Shown in pieces: positions 1-7,300 of a DNA stretch of 10,481 bases (within the stretch, counting starts at the first letter, position 1; the number at the start of each line of letters is the position of its first letter). The position numbers and the translations under genes were made by a program. The stretch comes from Prevotella sp. UBA6387 (lineage in GTDB: Bacteria > Bacteroidota > Bacteroidia > Bacteroidales > Bacteroidaceae): NCBI GenBank assembly GCA_002437565.1, contig DJQL01000026.1, forward strand, positions 1-10,481, in the 5' to 3' direction. The notes under the pieces were generated by a model, which was not told the DNA's origin, made no database searches, and was given only the letters and a program-made list of their open reading frames with translations.

Positions 1-1611
1 ACCGTACAAGCGTTCTACGGCAACACTGTGACAACAACTCCTGGCGGCGAGGTGGACAAGTACAATTACCAAACCTACACACTCAACTTCCAGCAGATAG
101 CCAACTATTCACGCTCATTCGGCAAGCACAACGCCACGATAATGCTGGGACATGAGAACTATAAGTACAACTACAACTACCTCTGGGGCTCACGCCAGCA
201 AATGTTCTCTTACTTCAAGGCGCAGGAGCTCAACGCCGCCGTCAAGGAGCTGCACAACGGTGGTTCCTCAAGCGACTACAACACCGAGGGTTACTTCTCG
301 CGCCTAATGTACGACTACGACGGTCGCTACTTCGGGCAAGTGTCTTTCCGACGCGACGCATCTTCACGCTTCCATCCCGACCATCGCTGGGGCAACTTCT
401 ACTCTTTTGGCGGCGCGTGGATAATCTCAGAGGAACCGTGGTTCAAGGCATCGTGGGTTGACATGCTCAAGCTCAAGGCATCGTGGGGTCAGCAAGGCAA
501 CGACGACATTGGCGACTATCGCTACACAGACACCTACTACCTAAGCAACTTCAACGGCGAGGTGGCTTTCGTACAAAACACCGTGGGCAACCCCAACATC
601 ACATGGGAGACCAACTCCAACTTCAACGCCGGCGTGGAGTTTGAACTGCTCAAACGCCGCATCACTGGCAGTGTGGAATACTTTCACCGCACCACCACCG
701 ACATGCTCTGCTTCGTCAACGTGCCGTTCTCCGGTGGATATTCAGGCTCTTGGGACAACGTGGGCGACATGGTGAACCAGGGCGTGGAGCTCGACCTCCA
801 CTTCAACCCCATCCGCACAAAGGACATCAACTGGATGATAAACCTCAACGCCACGCACTACAAGAACAAGGTTACCAAGCTGCACCCCGACAACAAGGGC
901 AGCGAGCTCGACGGCTACCATGGCTACGTGAGCACGCCTTACTTCATTGGTGAGGGTCTGCCTTTGCACACCTTCCGCCTCAAGAAATACGCCGGAGTGA
1001 ACGAGGAGGGACAGTCAACATGGTATGTCAGAGACCCGAATACAGGAGAGATAAGCACTACGACATCCAGCTCTTCGGCCTCATACTTCAAATGTGGCTC
1101 GGCTGATCCATCGCTCTACGGCGGCTTCAGCTCCACGCTGAGCGCGTTCGGTTTCGACCTCTCTGTCACGTTCAACTACTCGCTTGGCGGCAAGGCCTTG
1201 GACTATGGCTACCGCTCGCTCATGGCCAACCCATCGTCGGGTGTAACGGGATTCTCGTTCCACAAAGACGTACTCAAGGCTTGGTCAGAGACCAACACAA
1301 ACAGCGACATTCCCCGTTTCCAGTATGCCGTCAAGGACAACGATGTCAGCGCCAACGATGTTTCAGACCGCTTTCTCACCAACGCCTCAACTCTCACCCT
1401 GCAAAACATCAACATTGGTTACACTCTTCCAAAGCGTATTGTGGCCAAGTTAGGACTGACCAACGTGCGCATTTACGCGTCTGGCGAGAACCTCTACTAT
1501 TGGAGCAAGCGCAAGGGCTTCGACCCACGCAGCAGTTTCTGGGGGACATCCTCGGAAACCTCATACGCTCAGGTGCGCACCTTCACCGGCGGACTGACCA
1601 TACAGTTCTAA
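1..1611 (+). CDS. SusC/RagA-family TonB-dependent outer membrane receptor, C-terminal 536 residues (5' end outside window)
   Basis: The reading frame is open from the first base and stops at TAA 1609-1611, so only the C-terminal part of a protein that is usually about 1,000 residues is present. This part is beta-barrel: alternating aromatic and polar strands, the SusC-typical segment with RYFGQVSFRRDASSRF and then the Arg-Trp-Gly-Asn-Phe stretch (about nt 322-390), LKLKASWGQQGND (nt 466-504), and a final strand ending GGLTIQF with the terminal Phe expected of barrel proteins recognised by the BAM machinery. The plug and TonB box lie upstream and are not visible. In this family the barrel imports glycans or peptides across the outer membrane using TonB energy, with SusD as a hinged lid. 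A susD-like gene follows after 44 bp, which supports the assignment. The substrate cannot be told from this fragment. The GTG at nt 28 is an internal Val codon, not the start. Confidence 0.95.
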   Translation, partial: TVQAFYGNTVTTTPGGEVDKYNYQTYTLNFQQIANYSRSFGKHNATIMLGHENYKYNYNYLWGSRQQMFSYFKAQELNAAVKELHNGGSSSDYNTEGYFSRLMYDYDGRYFGQVSFRRDASSRFHPDHRWGNFYSFGGAWIISEEPWFKASWVDMLKLKASWGQQGNDDIGDYRYTDTYYLSNFNGEVAFVQNTVGNPNITWETNSNFNAGVEFELLKRRITGSVEYFHRTTTDMLCFVNVPFSGGYSGSWDNVGDMVNQGVELDLHFNPIRTKDINWMINLNATHYKNKVTKLHPDNKGSELDGYHGYVSTPYFIGEGLPLHTFRLKKYAGVNEEGQSTWYVRDPNTGEISTTTSSSSASYFKCGSADPSLYGGFSSTLSAFGFDLSVTFNYSLGGKALDYGYRSLMANPSSGVTGFSFHKDVLKAWSETNTNSDIPRFQYAVKDNDVSANDVSDRFLTNASTLTLQNINIGYTLPKRIVAKLGLTNVRIYASGENLYYWSKRKGFDPRSSFWGTSSETSYAQVRTFTGGLTIQF

Positions 1612-1655
1612 GCCGCACCATGTTTTTTCATCAGAACAAACAAAAAAATACCATC

Positions 1656-3392
1656 ATGAAAAGATATATAAAGAATGTTGTCTTTGCCTCAGCAGCCGCC
1701 ATGACGCTTCTCTGCAACACCGCGTGCATCGAGGAGACAACGCCAAAAGACATGGCAGTGCCAGGACAGATAGCCTCCGACAGTAAATCGCTCGAATACC
1801 TCGCCAACTCCCTGCCCTCATTCCTCACCACGTGGGACACCTACGGTGAGACTTACTATACCCAAGACTGGGGATATCCCTGCCAGATGTACATGCGCGA
1901 CCTGCTGTGCGCCGACTTCCCCATGAGCGACAATGGCTACAACTACTGGATATACACAGAGGACGGCACGTCGCTGCGCTATGCCTACTATTACGCTTAC
2001 TACTATTACTACAACTTCATAAAGAACGCCAACAACGTCATCAGCATAGGCCAGCAATCAGTAGAAAGCGGCAACGAGTCTGCCAAGAAATACCTTGGTC
2101 AGGGCTATGGCTACCGCGCCATGCTCTACCTCGATCTCGCGCGTCTATATGAGTATAAGAAGACTGGCGTGAAAACTCTCGACGACGAGGCTAAAAAGCT
2201 CGGATGCTACGGCATAACGGTGCCAATAGTGAAAGAGACTACGCCAAAGCAAGATCTCTACAACAACCCTTGCGTGCCATTCTACACCATGTACCGCTTC
2301 ATCATGACCGACCTCAATCGCGCCGAGGAGAGCCTCGCCGGCTACGCTCGCCCACACAAGGCCTTCATGGACCTGAGCGTCATCTACGGACTGAAGACGC
2401 GACTGTGGCTTGAGATGGGCTCACGTTTCGAACAAAGCCACGACGACCTGCAAAAGCAAATAGACGCAGACAACGCTGACGATGGCTACGACAAGCTTGG
2501 CATAGCCTCCGCCAACGACTGCTTCGCCAAGGCCGCATTCTACGCGCAGAAAGCATTAGGAAGCGACGGCTACAAGCCCCTAAACGAGGAGGAATGGAGC
2601 AACACCAGTACAGGATTCAACACCGCCAACGACGCTTGGATATTCGGTACGCTCGTCAATAGCAAGGAGCAAATCAACGAAAGTTCTTGGTACACCTTCC
2701 TCGGTTGGATGGCACCTGAAACCGACTGGGGCATGGGCACGCCGCAGTATAACGCTTACCGCTGCATCAGCACAGGCTTGTACAACAAGATTGGCAAAGG
2801 CGACTGGCGACGCGCGTCGTGGATCAACCCCGATGATGCTGGCAAGACCACAGTGCCCTCAGGCTACCGCACCACGGTCAGTGGTGAGAAATGGGCAACG
2901 CTGCCAGCATATTGCAATCTCAAGTTCCGCGCCGGAAGCGGCAATCTCACCGATCTAACCGTAGGTTTAGTGGCATCGTTGCCACTCATGCGCGTAGAAG
3001 AGATACAGTTCGACTATTTCGAGGCTCTCGCCCACACGCAGGGCGTGGCGACCGCTGCCGCGGCTTTGCAAGAGTGGGTCAACAAGAACCGCTACACGGA
3101 TGGATCTTACACCTGCACGGCGACCACGATGGACGACTTCATCTCCGCCCTCATGACCCAGCGCCGCATAGAGTTGTGGGGCGAGGGACTCGTCTTCTTC
3201 GACTACAAGCGCCTCAACCTGCCCGTCACACGCAAGTACAGCGGGTCCAACTACGCCGCATCGATGCAGCTCAACTCCTACGACGGCTATGTGGCTCCGT
3301 GGATGAACTACATGATTCCAGAGACAGAGAAAGACCACAACCCTGCCGTTATCGTCGGGCCTAACCCATCAGGAGCGATAACAGCCGAGTAA
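1656..3392 (+). CDS. SusD/RagB-family glycan-binding outer membrane lipoprotein
   Basis: This 578-residue protein is the surface partner that caps the SusC barrel and binds the incoming oligosaccharide. The ATG at 1656 is chosen because it opens a lipoprotein signal peptide (MKRYIK, hydrophobic core, Cys24 in NTAC); the frame stays open upstream to about 1281 but only inside the susC gene. The length fits the family. SusD hallmarks are the helical TPR-like N-terminal half with FIKNANNVI (about residues 121-129), the YGYRAMLYLDLARLYE helix, and the C-terminal half with RRIELWGEGLVFFDYKRLNLP. Residues 109-119 contain nine Tyr out of eleven, preceded by an aromatic loop around Trp98. The first residues after Cys24 are Ile-Glu-Glu-Thr-Thr, a weaker acidic export signal than that of the next two lipoproteins. 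The start has no Shine-Dalgarno, only A-rich DNA at 1641-1649. It is most likely co-transcribed with the upstream susC-like gene. Confidence 0.95.
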   Translation: MKRYIKNVVFASAAAMTLLCNTACIEETTPKDMAVPGQIASDSKSLEYLANSLPSFLTTWDTYGETYYTQDWGYPCQMYMRDLLCADFPMSDNGYNYWIYTEDGTSLRYAYYYAYYYYYNFIKNANNVISIGQQSVESGNESAKKYLGQGYGYRAMLYLDLARLYEYKKTGVKTLDDEAKKLGCYGITVPIVKETTPKQDLYNNPCVPFYTMYRFIMTDLNRAEESLAGYARPHKAFMDLSVIYGLKTRLWLEMGSRFEQSHDDLQKQIDADNADDGYDKLGIASANDCFAKAAFYAQKALGSDGYKPLNEEEWSNTSTGFNTANDAWIFGTLVNSKEQINESSWYTFLGWMAPETDWGMGTPQYNAYRCISTGLYNKIGKGDWRRASWINPDDAGKTTVPSGYRTTVSGEKWATLPAYCNLKFRAGSGNLTDLTVGLVASLPLMRVEEIQFDYFEALAHTQGVATAAAALQEWVNKNRYTDGSYTCTATTMDDFISALMTQRRIELWGEGLVFFDYKRLNLPVTRKYSGSNYAASMQLNSYDGYVAPWMNYMIPETEKDHNPAVIVGPNPSGAITAE

Positions 3393-3420
3393 ATTGACAC
3401 ACCTAAACATTTTCACAGCT

Positions 3421-4410
3421 ATGAGAAAGACACACAACATGATATATACGCTGTTGGCGTTGATGGTGGCGGCGGTGTTCACCGCTTGCTCCGACGACGA
3501 CAACTACGAGTGGGCAAACAAGGTGGCTGACGACAACCCTGGTGCCTATTTCGCGGCATCCAACAAGGCAAGCGAGATCCTTACGCCTGATGAGTATGCC
3601 GACCACCAAAAGTTCAGTCTCACCGTGAAGCGCGCCAACGCCAAGGGCAACCTGTCGGTGCCAATAATCGTGGATCAGGCAGACCCCGTCTTCGCCATTC
3701 CGGCGACGGCAGAGTTCAAGGACGGCGAGACGGAGACGAAGGTGGAGATAGGATGCCCCAACCTCGAAACGAAGAAGACCTACAAGTTCAAGGTTCACCT
3801 CGCCGACGACATGACCAACCCATACGTCAAGACCGACGGCTCGCCCGTATTCAACTACGACGTGCTCGTAGCACGGTGGGTGAAAGTGGTAGACAGGGCG
3901 CGATTCGTATGGGGCAAATCCGAATTCGCCAACACCTATTCGGATATCTACTGGCTTGAGGGGCAAAACCGCTTCCGCATAGAGAATTGGCTCGGCTCGG
4001 GCATAGACATGCAATTCTGCATCGTTGCACAAGACAAGGAGGACGAGAGCAAATACTCGCTCAGCAACTTCGACGCCAACGACCGCTCCACGTGGCACGG
4101 TGCCTTCATGCCATACGACCACTCGCTAATGGATCCCAGCGGCGGCTCCTACTGGTATCTCATGAACGACCCCAACACCGAGGATTATGCATCATGGTAT
4201 CCCGATGGCGAGGACAAGACGGGCATAAGTTATGTCAACTTCTGGTACGACATCACATCAGAAGACTACTCATCGGTAGATATGCGCGGCTCCTCGTCGA
4301 GCTTCGCCTTGTACCTCATTCCTTACATCTATTATTCTGACGGCAACCAGTCGGGCTACACCTATCTCTATGGCTATTGGGATTCCATGCTCGATACGTC
4401 GTCGGAATAA
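3421..4410 (+). CDS. putative surface lipoprotein of a SusCD locus, SusE-like position, function unknown
   Basis: A 329-residue lipoprotein starting at ATG 3421, 28 bp after the susD-like gene. The start gives a clean type II signal peptide (MRKTHNM, hydrophobic core LLALMVAAVFTA, Cys23). Cys23 is followed by Ser-Asp-Asp-Asp, which matches the Bacteroides surface lipoprotein export signal, so the protein is probably displayed on the cell surface. Residues about 30-151 read as an all-beta domain of Calx-beta-like character (a strand SLTVKRANA, then PIIVDQ, then an FKDGETETKVEI strand). Residues about 153-329 form a second beta-rich region with many Trp and Tyr, including NRFRIENWLGSGIDMQF and a YLIPYIYYSDG stretch near the end; the aromatics would suit carbohydrate contact, but this is inference. 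I do not recognise a named family with certainty. Its place directly after susD matches susE and other accessory glycan-binding proteins. No catalytic motif is visible. Confidence 0.8.
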   Translation: MRKTHNMIYTLLALMVAAVFTACSDDDNYEWANKVADDNPGAYFAASNKASEILTPDEYADHQKFSLTVKRANAKGNLSVPIIVDQADPVFAIPATAEFKDGETETKVEIGCPNLETKKTYKFKVHLADDMTNPYVKTDGSPVFNYDVLVARWVKVVDRARFVWGKSEFANTYSDIYWLEGQNRFRIENWLGSGIDMQFCIVAQDKEDESKYSLSNFDANDRSTWHGAFMPYDHSLMDPSGGSYWYLMNDPNTEDYASWYPDGEDKTGISYVNFWYDITSEDYSSVDMRGSSSSFALYLIPYIYYSDGNQSGYTYLYGYWDSMLDTSSE

Positions 4411-4453
4411 ACGGCTAACAGGTTTCCGCACACAATAATCCAATCAACAAACG

Positions 4454-4466
4454 ACAATAGTTATGA
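4454..4466 (+). promoter_or_regulatory. translation start context ACAATAGTTATGA, copy 1
   Basis: The 13 bases around the start of the fibronectin-type lipoprotein gene are identical to those around the start of the C10 protease gene at 5955-5967. There is no Shine-Dalgarno purine block, as is usual in Bacteroidetes, where A/T-rich leaders guide initiation. The shared context supports ATG 4463 as the true start. It may be chance or a favoured leader. Confidence 0.4.
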
Positions 4467-5872
4467 AACACGATAAGTCTATCATTTACAGTCTGTGCAC
4501 GCTGATGGCATTCTCGATGCTTGTCATCATGGCTTTCACGTCGTGCAGCGAGGACGACGCAAAAAGCCAATTGCAGCCCCCTACGCTTGCCGAGGGCGCC
4601 AAGACCGTAAGTTCCATCGTCTTCAACTGGCAACCCGTCGTGGGTGCCTCGCAATATGCCTACGAGCTTTACGACAATAATGGCGACAAGGTGACCGCCA
4701 ATGTTACCAACACAACCACGGTAGTGGCGACAGGCTTGAAGCCAAAGACTGAATACACGCTCAAGGTGTGGGCCTACTCGCCGATAGACGGCAAGAACAC
4801 CACCTCGCCGATAGCCACCATCACATCGGTCACCAACGAGCAAATACCCCTCGTGGCACCATCCTCAGCCGAGGCGTCGACGAGCAACGGAGGTGTCACC
4901 ATCACCTGGCCCGCCGTGGAGCACGCCACTGGATATAAGTACACGCTCAACGATGGCACCACGGGTGAGACCTCGACCAATAGCGTCACGCTCACTGGCC
5001 TCGCCATTGGCGAATACACCATCAGCATTGTCGCGACCAGCAGCGATGAGACCTACTCCGACTCTGAGCCGTTCCTGTTCTCATTCCAGCGCACCAAGAG
5101 CGAATTGTGGCGCAAGGACGGTGTCTACACCGCGGCCAACCTGCCAGCGGGCAGCAACACGTTCAACGCCCAGATTGTGGCTTACGACGATGGCTCATAT
5201 ACCATTGAAGCACCCTACGGCGTCAAGGGCTTCAACATCAGCTTCTCGGTCGATGCCGACAACAACAACCAAATCGTGCCTATTGGCACGCAGCTGCACA
5301 AGGGCTATGAGTTCGTATGGGTCAGCACGCAATATGACCTCGGCCTATATTGCGATGGTGGATGTTCTGGCTTCGAAGGCAGCAAGCAGAAAGGCAACGT
5401 GTGGTTCTACACCATCTGCTACGATGCCAGCGGCAACGACATAGGCAAGGGCGGCTATGACACTTTCAGCTGGGGTGACGACACCGAGGTGACCATCGAC
5501 AAGCTATGTGGCACATATGATGCCAAGACTTCGGCCTACGACTACTTCTCAAGCGACTGGTCGCTGCAAGAGGTGAACCGCACCGATGAAGTGACCATCA
5601 CCAAGATAGACGACAACACGGTGAAGATAAGCAACTTTTACGATTGGGGCGACGACTTCATAGGCACGGTTGACCTCAAAGAACAGACCATCACCATACA
5701 GCCAACGACATGGGCAACCTACTACACCTTCGCCGATATTTCCTCCGCAACAACACCTGTGGTTGCCACTTTCACCAACGACCTCACTATCACGTTCCAA
5801 AACTTCACGGCGTGGTACAACGGCTCCTATTACATAGAAAGCGATGCGAGATGTGAGATGACACAGAAGTAG
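4463..5872 (+). CDS. surface lipoprotein with two fibronectin type III-like domains and a beta-rich C-terminal half
   Basis: A 469-residue lipoprotein starting at ATG 4463, with a signal peptide ending in FTSC (Cys28) and followed by Ser-Glu-Asp-Asp, again the Bacteroides surface export pattern. Residues about 39-123 are a fibronectin type III-like domain (VFNWQPVVGASQYAYELYD, then GLKPKTEYTLKVWAYS). Residues about 131-208 are a second one (GGVTITWPAVEHATGYKYTL, then GLAIGEYTISIVATS). The remainder appears to be two beta-rich units, about 214-335 and 343-469, each with a G-x-Y-x-A strand near its start. In the first, DDGSYTIEAPYGVKGFNISF is the most distinctive stretch. In multi-modular Sus proteins such N-terminal modules act as spacers that hold a C-terminal binding domain away from the membrane, and that is the likely arrangement here. 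No glycosidase active site can be pointed to. The 52-bp gap from the previous gene suggests the same operon. The substrate is unknown. Confidence 0.82.
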   Translation: MKHDKSIIYSLCTLMAFSMLVIMAFTSCSEDDAKSQLQPPTLAEGAKTVSSIVFNWQPVVGASQYAYELYDNNGDKVTANVTNTTTVVATGLKPKTEYTLKVWAYSPIDGKNTTSPIATITSVTNEQIPLVAPSSAEASTSNGGVTITWPAVEHATGYKYTLNDGTTGETSTNSVTLTGLAIGEYTISIVATSSDETYSDSEPFLFSFQRTKSELWRKDGVYTAANLPAGSNTFNAQIVAYDDGSYTIEAPYGVKGFNISFSVDADNNNQIVPIGTQLHKGYEFVWVSTQYDLGLYCDGGCSGFEGSKQKGNVWFYTICYDASGNDIGKGGYDTFSWGDDTEVTIDKLCGTYDAKTSAYDYFSSDWSLQEVNRTDEVTITKIDDNTVKISNFYDWGDDFIGTVDLKEQTITIQPTTWATYYTFADISSATTPVVATFTNDLTITFQNFTAWYNGSYYIESDARCEMTQK

Positions 5873-5915
5873 AGGGAAAGGCTTATAGGGCTAAATGGAC
5901 TTATTGAGAATGATA

Positions 5916-5934
5916 GGCTTATTATGCCTAAGCC
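5916..5934 (+). other. small inverted repeat in the lipoprotein-protease gap
   Basis: GGCTTA (5916-5921) pairs perfectly with TAAGCC (5929-5934) across a 7-base loop. The downstream bases are A-rich (AATAAAAAAAA), not T-rich, so this is not a textbook intrinsic terminator on the + strand. A second copy of AGGCTTAT lies at 5879-5886, 36 bases before the one at 5915-5922. It could be an mRNA processing or stability element between the two genes, or nothing. No TAnnTTTG-type promoter was seen in the 91-bp gap, so the protease probably depends on readthrough or on a promoter I cannot recognise. Confidence 0.35.
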
Positions 5935-5954
5935 AATAAAAAAAACAGAAAGCA

Positions 5955-5967
5955 ACAATAGTTATGA
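5955..5967 (+). promoter_or_regulatory. translation start context ACAATAGTTATGA, copy 2
   Basis: These bases are identical over 13 positions to the start region of the upstream lipoprotein gene at 4454-4466. They sit just behind an A-rich run (5938-5945). The match supports ATG 5964 as the start of the protease, which also gives a clean signal peptide. Confidence 0.4.
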
Positions 5968-7247
5968 TAAGAAATTACACATTGCTGTTTCTCCTCTTTT
6001 TAGGCATTGTGCCCGCATTGGCGAAACAGCGAACACGACAAGAAATTCAGGCTATAGCGCAAAGGCTCATAGCAACTTCTAACGACAGCCATTACGCAAA
6101 GGTAGCGAGCAAGGACCGTGACGATTCACGAGGAGAGCTGAAAGAGGTGGCAGCAACGGCCAACTATACCGTCATGGCATACGATAGAGGCGGCTTCGCC
6201 ATAATATCCAACGACGATGCCAACAGCCCCGTAATAGGCTATTCGCAAACGTCACTTTTCTCAATTGCAAATCCCGCATTGGCATGGTATCTCAATATCG
6301 CCAATGCTACATTGTCGAACAAAGACTTCTACACCATAAAGACCTACACCGCAGGCATTCCCGCAGGGTGCAAAGAGAAGGTAGACCATCTCGTGGAGAC
6401 GAAATGGAACCAAGATGACCCATATTGGGACAAGTGTCCGGAAGACGGCACTGGCAAGCATTGCTACACAGGATGCGTGGCCACGGCCATGGCACAAATC
6501 ATGCGCTATTACAAATATCCAACCAAAGGCAAAGGAAATGCCTCCATACTTTACAATGGCAAATCATACGAAGTAAACTTTGCTGCTGGTCGTGGCTACG
6601 ATTATGACAATATGCTGGCAACATACAACAGCACATGCACCACAACTCAAAAATTAGCAGTAGCCACACTTATGTACCATTGTGGAGTGGCGGCAAAGAT
6701 GACTTACGGCACTAATGGCAGCGGAGCTTGGCTCTATGATGCCGCAGATGCCTTGTATCAACACTTCGGATATACCGCCAAGTATTATGGCTACAGGGAC
6801 GATCTCTCCGACAACTTGAAAAATACCGTTTGGAGAGAGGTAATCTATCAAGAGCTGAGCGATGGGCACCCTATACTCTACGCAGGCACATCAAACAAGA
6901 ACGGCAACGAAAAGCAAAGCGTTCACGCCTTCGTGCTTGACGGATATGACAAGGATGGCAACGTGGGCGTGAACTGGGGCTACGGCGGAGGCGGCGACGG
7001 TTATTTCTCGCTCGACATACTCTCGCTCAAATATGGTTATGACGAAGAATACAAATGGTGGCAAAACATGGTCATAATACACACGCCAGAGGCAGGCCCC
7101 ATCAACAACGGTCTCACTGGTATAGAGGGCATCACGGCACCACGCCCGACCGACGGCAAGAAGTATGACTTATCTGGCCGCGAGATAACCACGCCTGTAA
7201 AGGGAACTGTATACATCGAGAACGGCAAGAAACACTTGTGTCAATAA
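5964..7247 (+). CDS. secreted C10-family (streptopain/interpain-like) cysteine protease zymogen
   Basis: A 427-residue preproenzyme. Residues 1-20 are a type I signal peptide with likely cleavage after Ala-Leu-Ala20. Residues about 21-138 look like the inhibitory prodomain of this family (an EIQAIAQRLI helix, then YDRGGFAIISNDD and NSPVIGYS). The catalytic domain follows: nucleophile Cys171 in GCVATAMAQIMRYYKYP, closely matching the streptopain motif, catalytic His321 in SVHAFVLDGYD, and Asn337-Trp338 in VNWGYGGGGDGYFSLD. All key residues are present, so the enzyme should be active after removal of the propeptide. Known relatives are SpeB of Streptococcus pyogenes and interpain A of Prevotella intermedia. 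The last 45 residues hold YDLSGR (401-406) and KGTVYIENGKK (413-423), a short tail seen on many Prevotella secreted proteins. The gene follows the lipoprotein gene by 91 bp on the same strand and looks more AT-rich than its neighbours. Its natural substrate is not known. Confidence 0.93.
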   Translation: MIRNYTLLFLLFLGIVPALAKQRTRQEIQAIAQRLIATSNDSHYAKVASKDRDDSRGELKEVAATANYTVMAYDRGGFAIISNDDANSPVIGYSQTSLFSIANPALAWYLNIANATLSNKDFYTIKTYTAGIPAGCKEKVDHLVETKWNQDDPYWDKCPEDGTGKHCYTGCVATAMAQIMRYYKYPTKGKGNASILYNGKSYEVNFAAGRGYDYDNMLATYNSTCTTTQKLAVATLMYHCGVAAKMTYGTNGSGAWLYDAADALYQHFGYTAKYYGYRDDLSDNLKNTVWREVIYQELSDGHPILYAGTSNKNGNEKQSVHAFVLDGYDKDGNVGVNWGYGGGGDGYFSLDILSLKYGYDEEYKWWQNMVIIHTPEAGPINNGLTGIEGITAPRPTDGKKYDLSGREITTPVKGTVYIENGKKHLCQ

Positions 7248-7265
7248 AGCCCTCACACATACCTC

Positions 7266-7293
7266 TTGCGACACCAACAATATCGCGTCGCAA
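7266..7293 (+). repeat. inverted repeat TTGCGAC/GTCGCAA downstream of the protease gene
   Basis: A perfect 7-bp stem (7266-7272 with 7287-7293) around a 14-base loop begins 19 bases after the protease stop codon. No T-run follows. It may be part of a composite 3' end together with the larger hairpin at 7301-7344, for example protecting the transcript end. Confidence 0.4.
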
Positions 7294-7300
7294 TTACACT

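Noticed and set aside
1281..1655. Upstream in-frame extension of the SusD gene giving a 703-residue protein
   Set aside because: The extension lies within the susC coding region in another frame, has a Gln/Arg/His-rich non-protein-like composition, and would bury the clear lipoprotein signal peptide that starts at 1656.
1980..2012. Simple-sequence (microsatellite-like) repeat encoding the Tyr run
   Set aside because: The Tyr codons alternate irregularly between TAC and TAT and are interrupted by Ala codons, so no uniform DNA repeat unit prone to slippage is present.
2891..3364. A 157-codon open frame on the + strand
   Set aside because: It is an out-of-frame shadow within the SusD gene with an Arg/His-rich composition and no recognisable motif.
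3403..4122. A 239-codon open frame on the - strand
   Set aside because: It is antisense to the well-supported lipoprotein gene. Its Val/Arg/His-rich translation shows no domain, and such long antisense frames are common opposite GC-rich codon-biased genes.
5916..5945. Intrinsic terminator between the lipoprotein and protease genes
   Set aside because: The hairpin is only 6 bp and is followed by an A-run rather than a T-run on the coding strand. It was kept only as a small inverted repeat.
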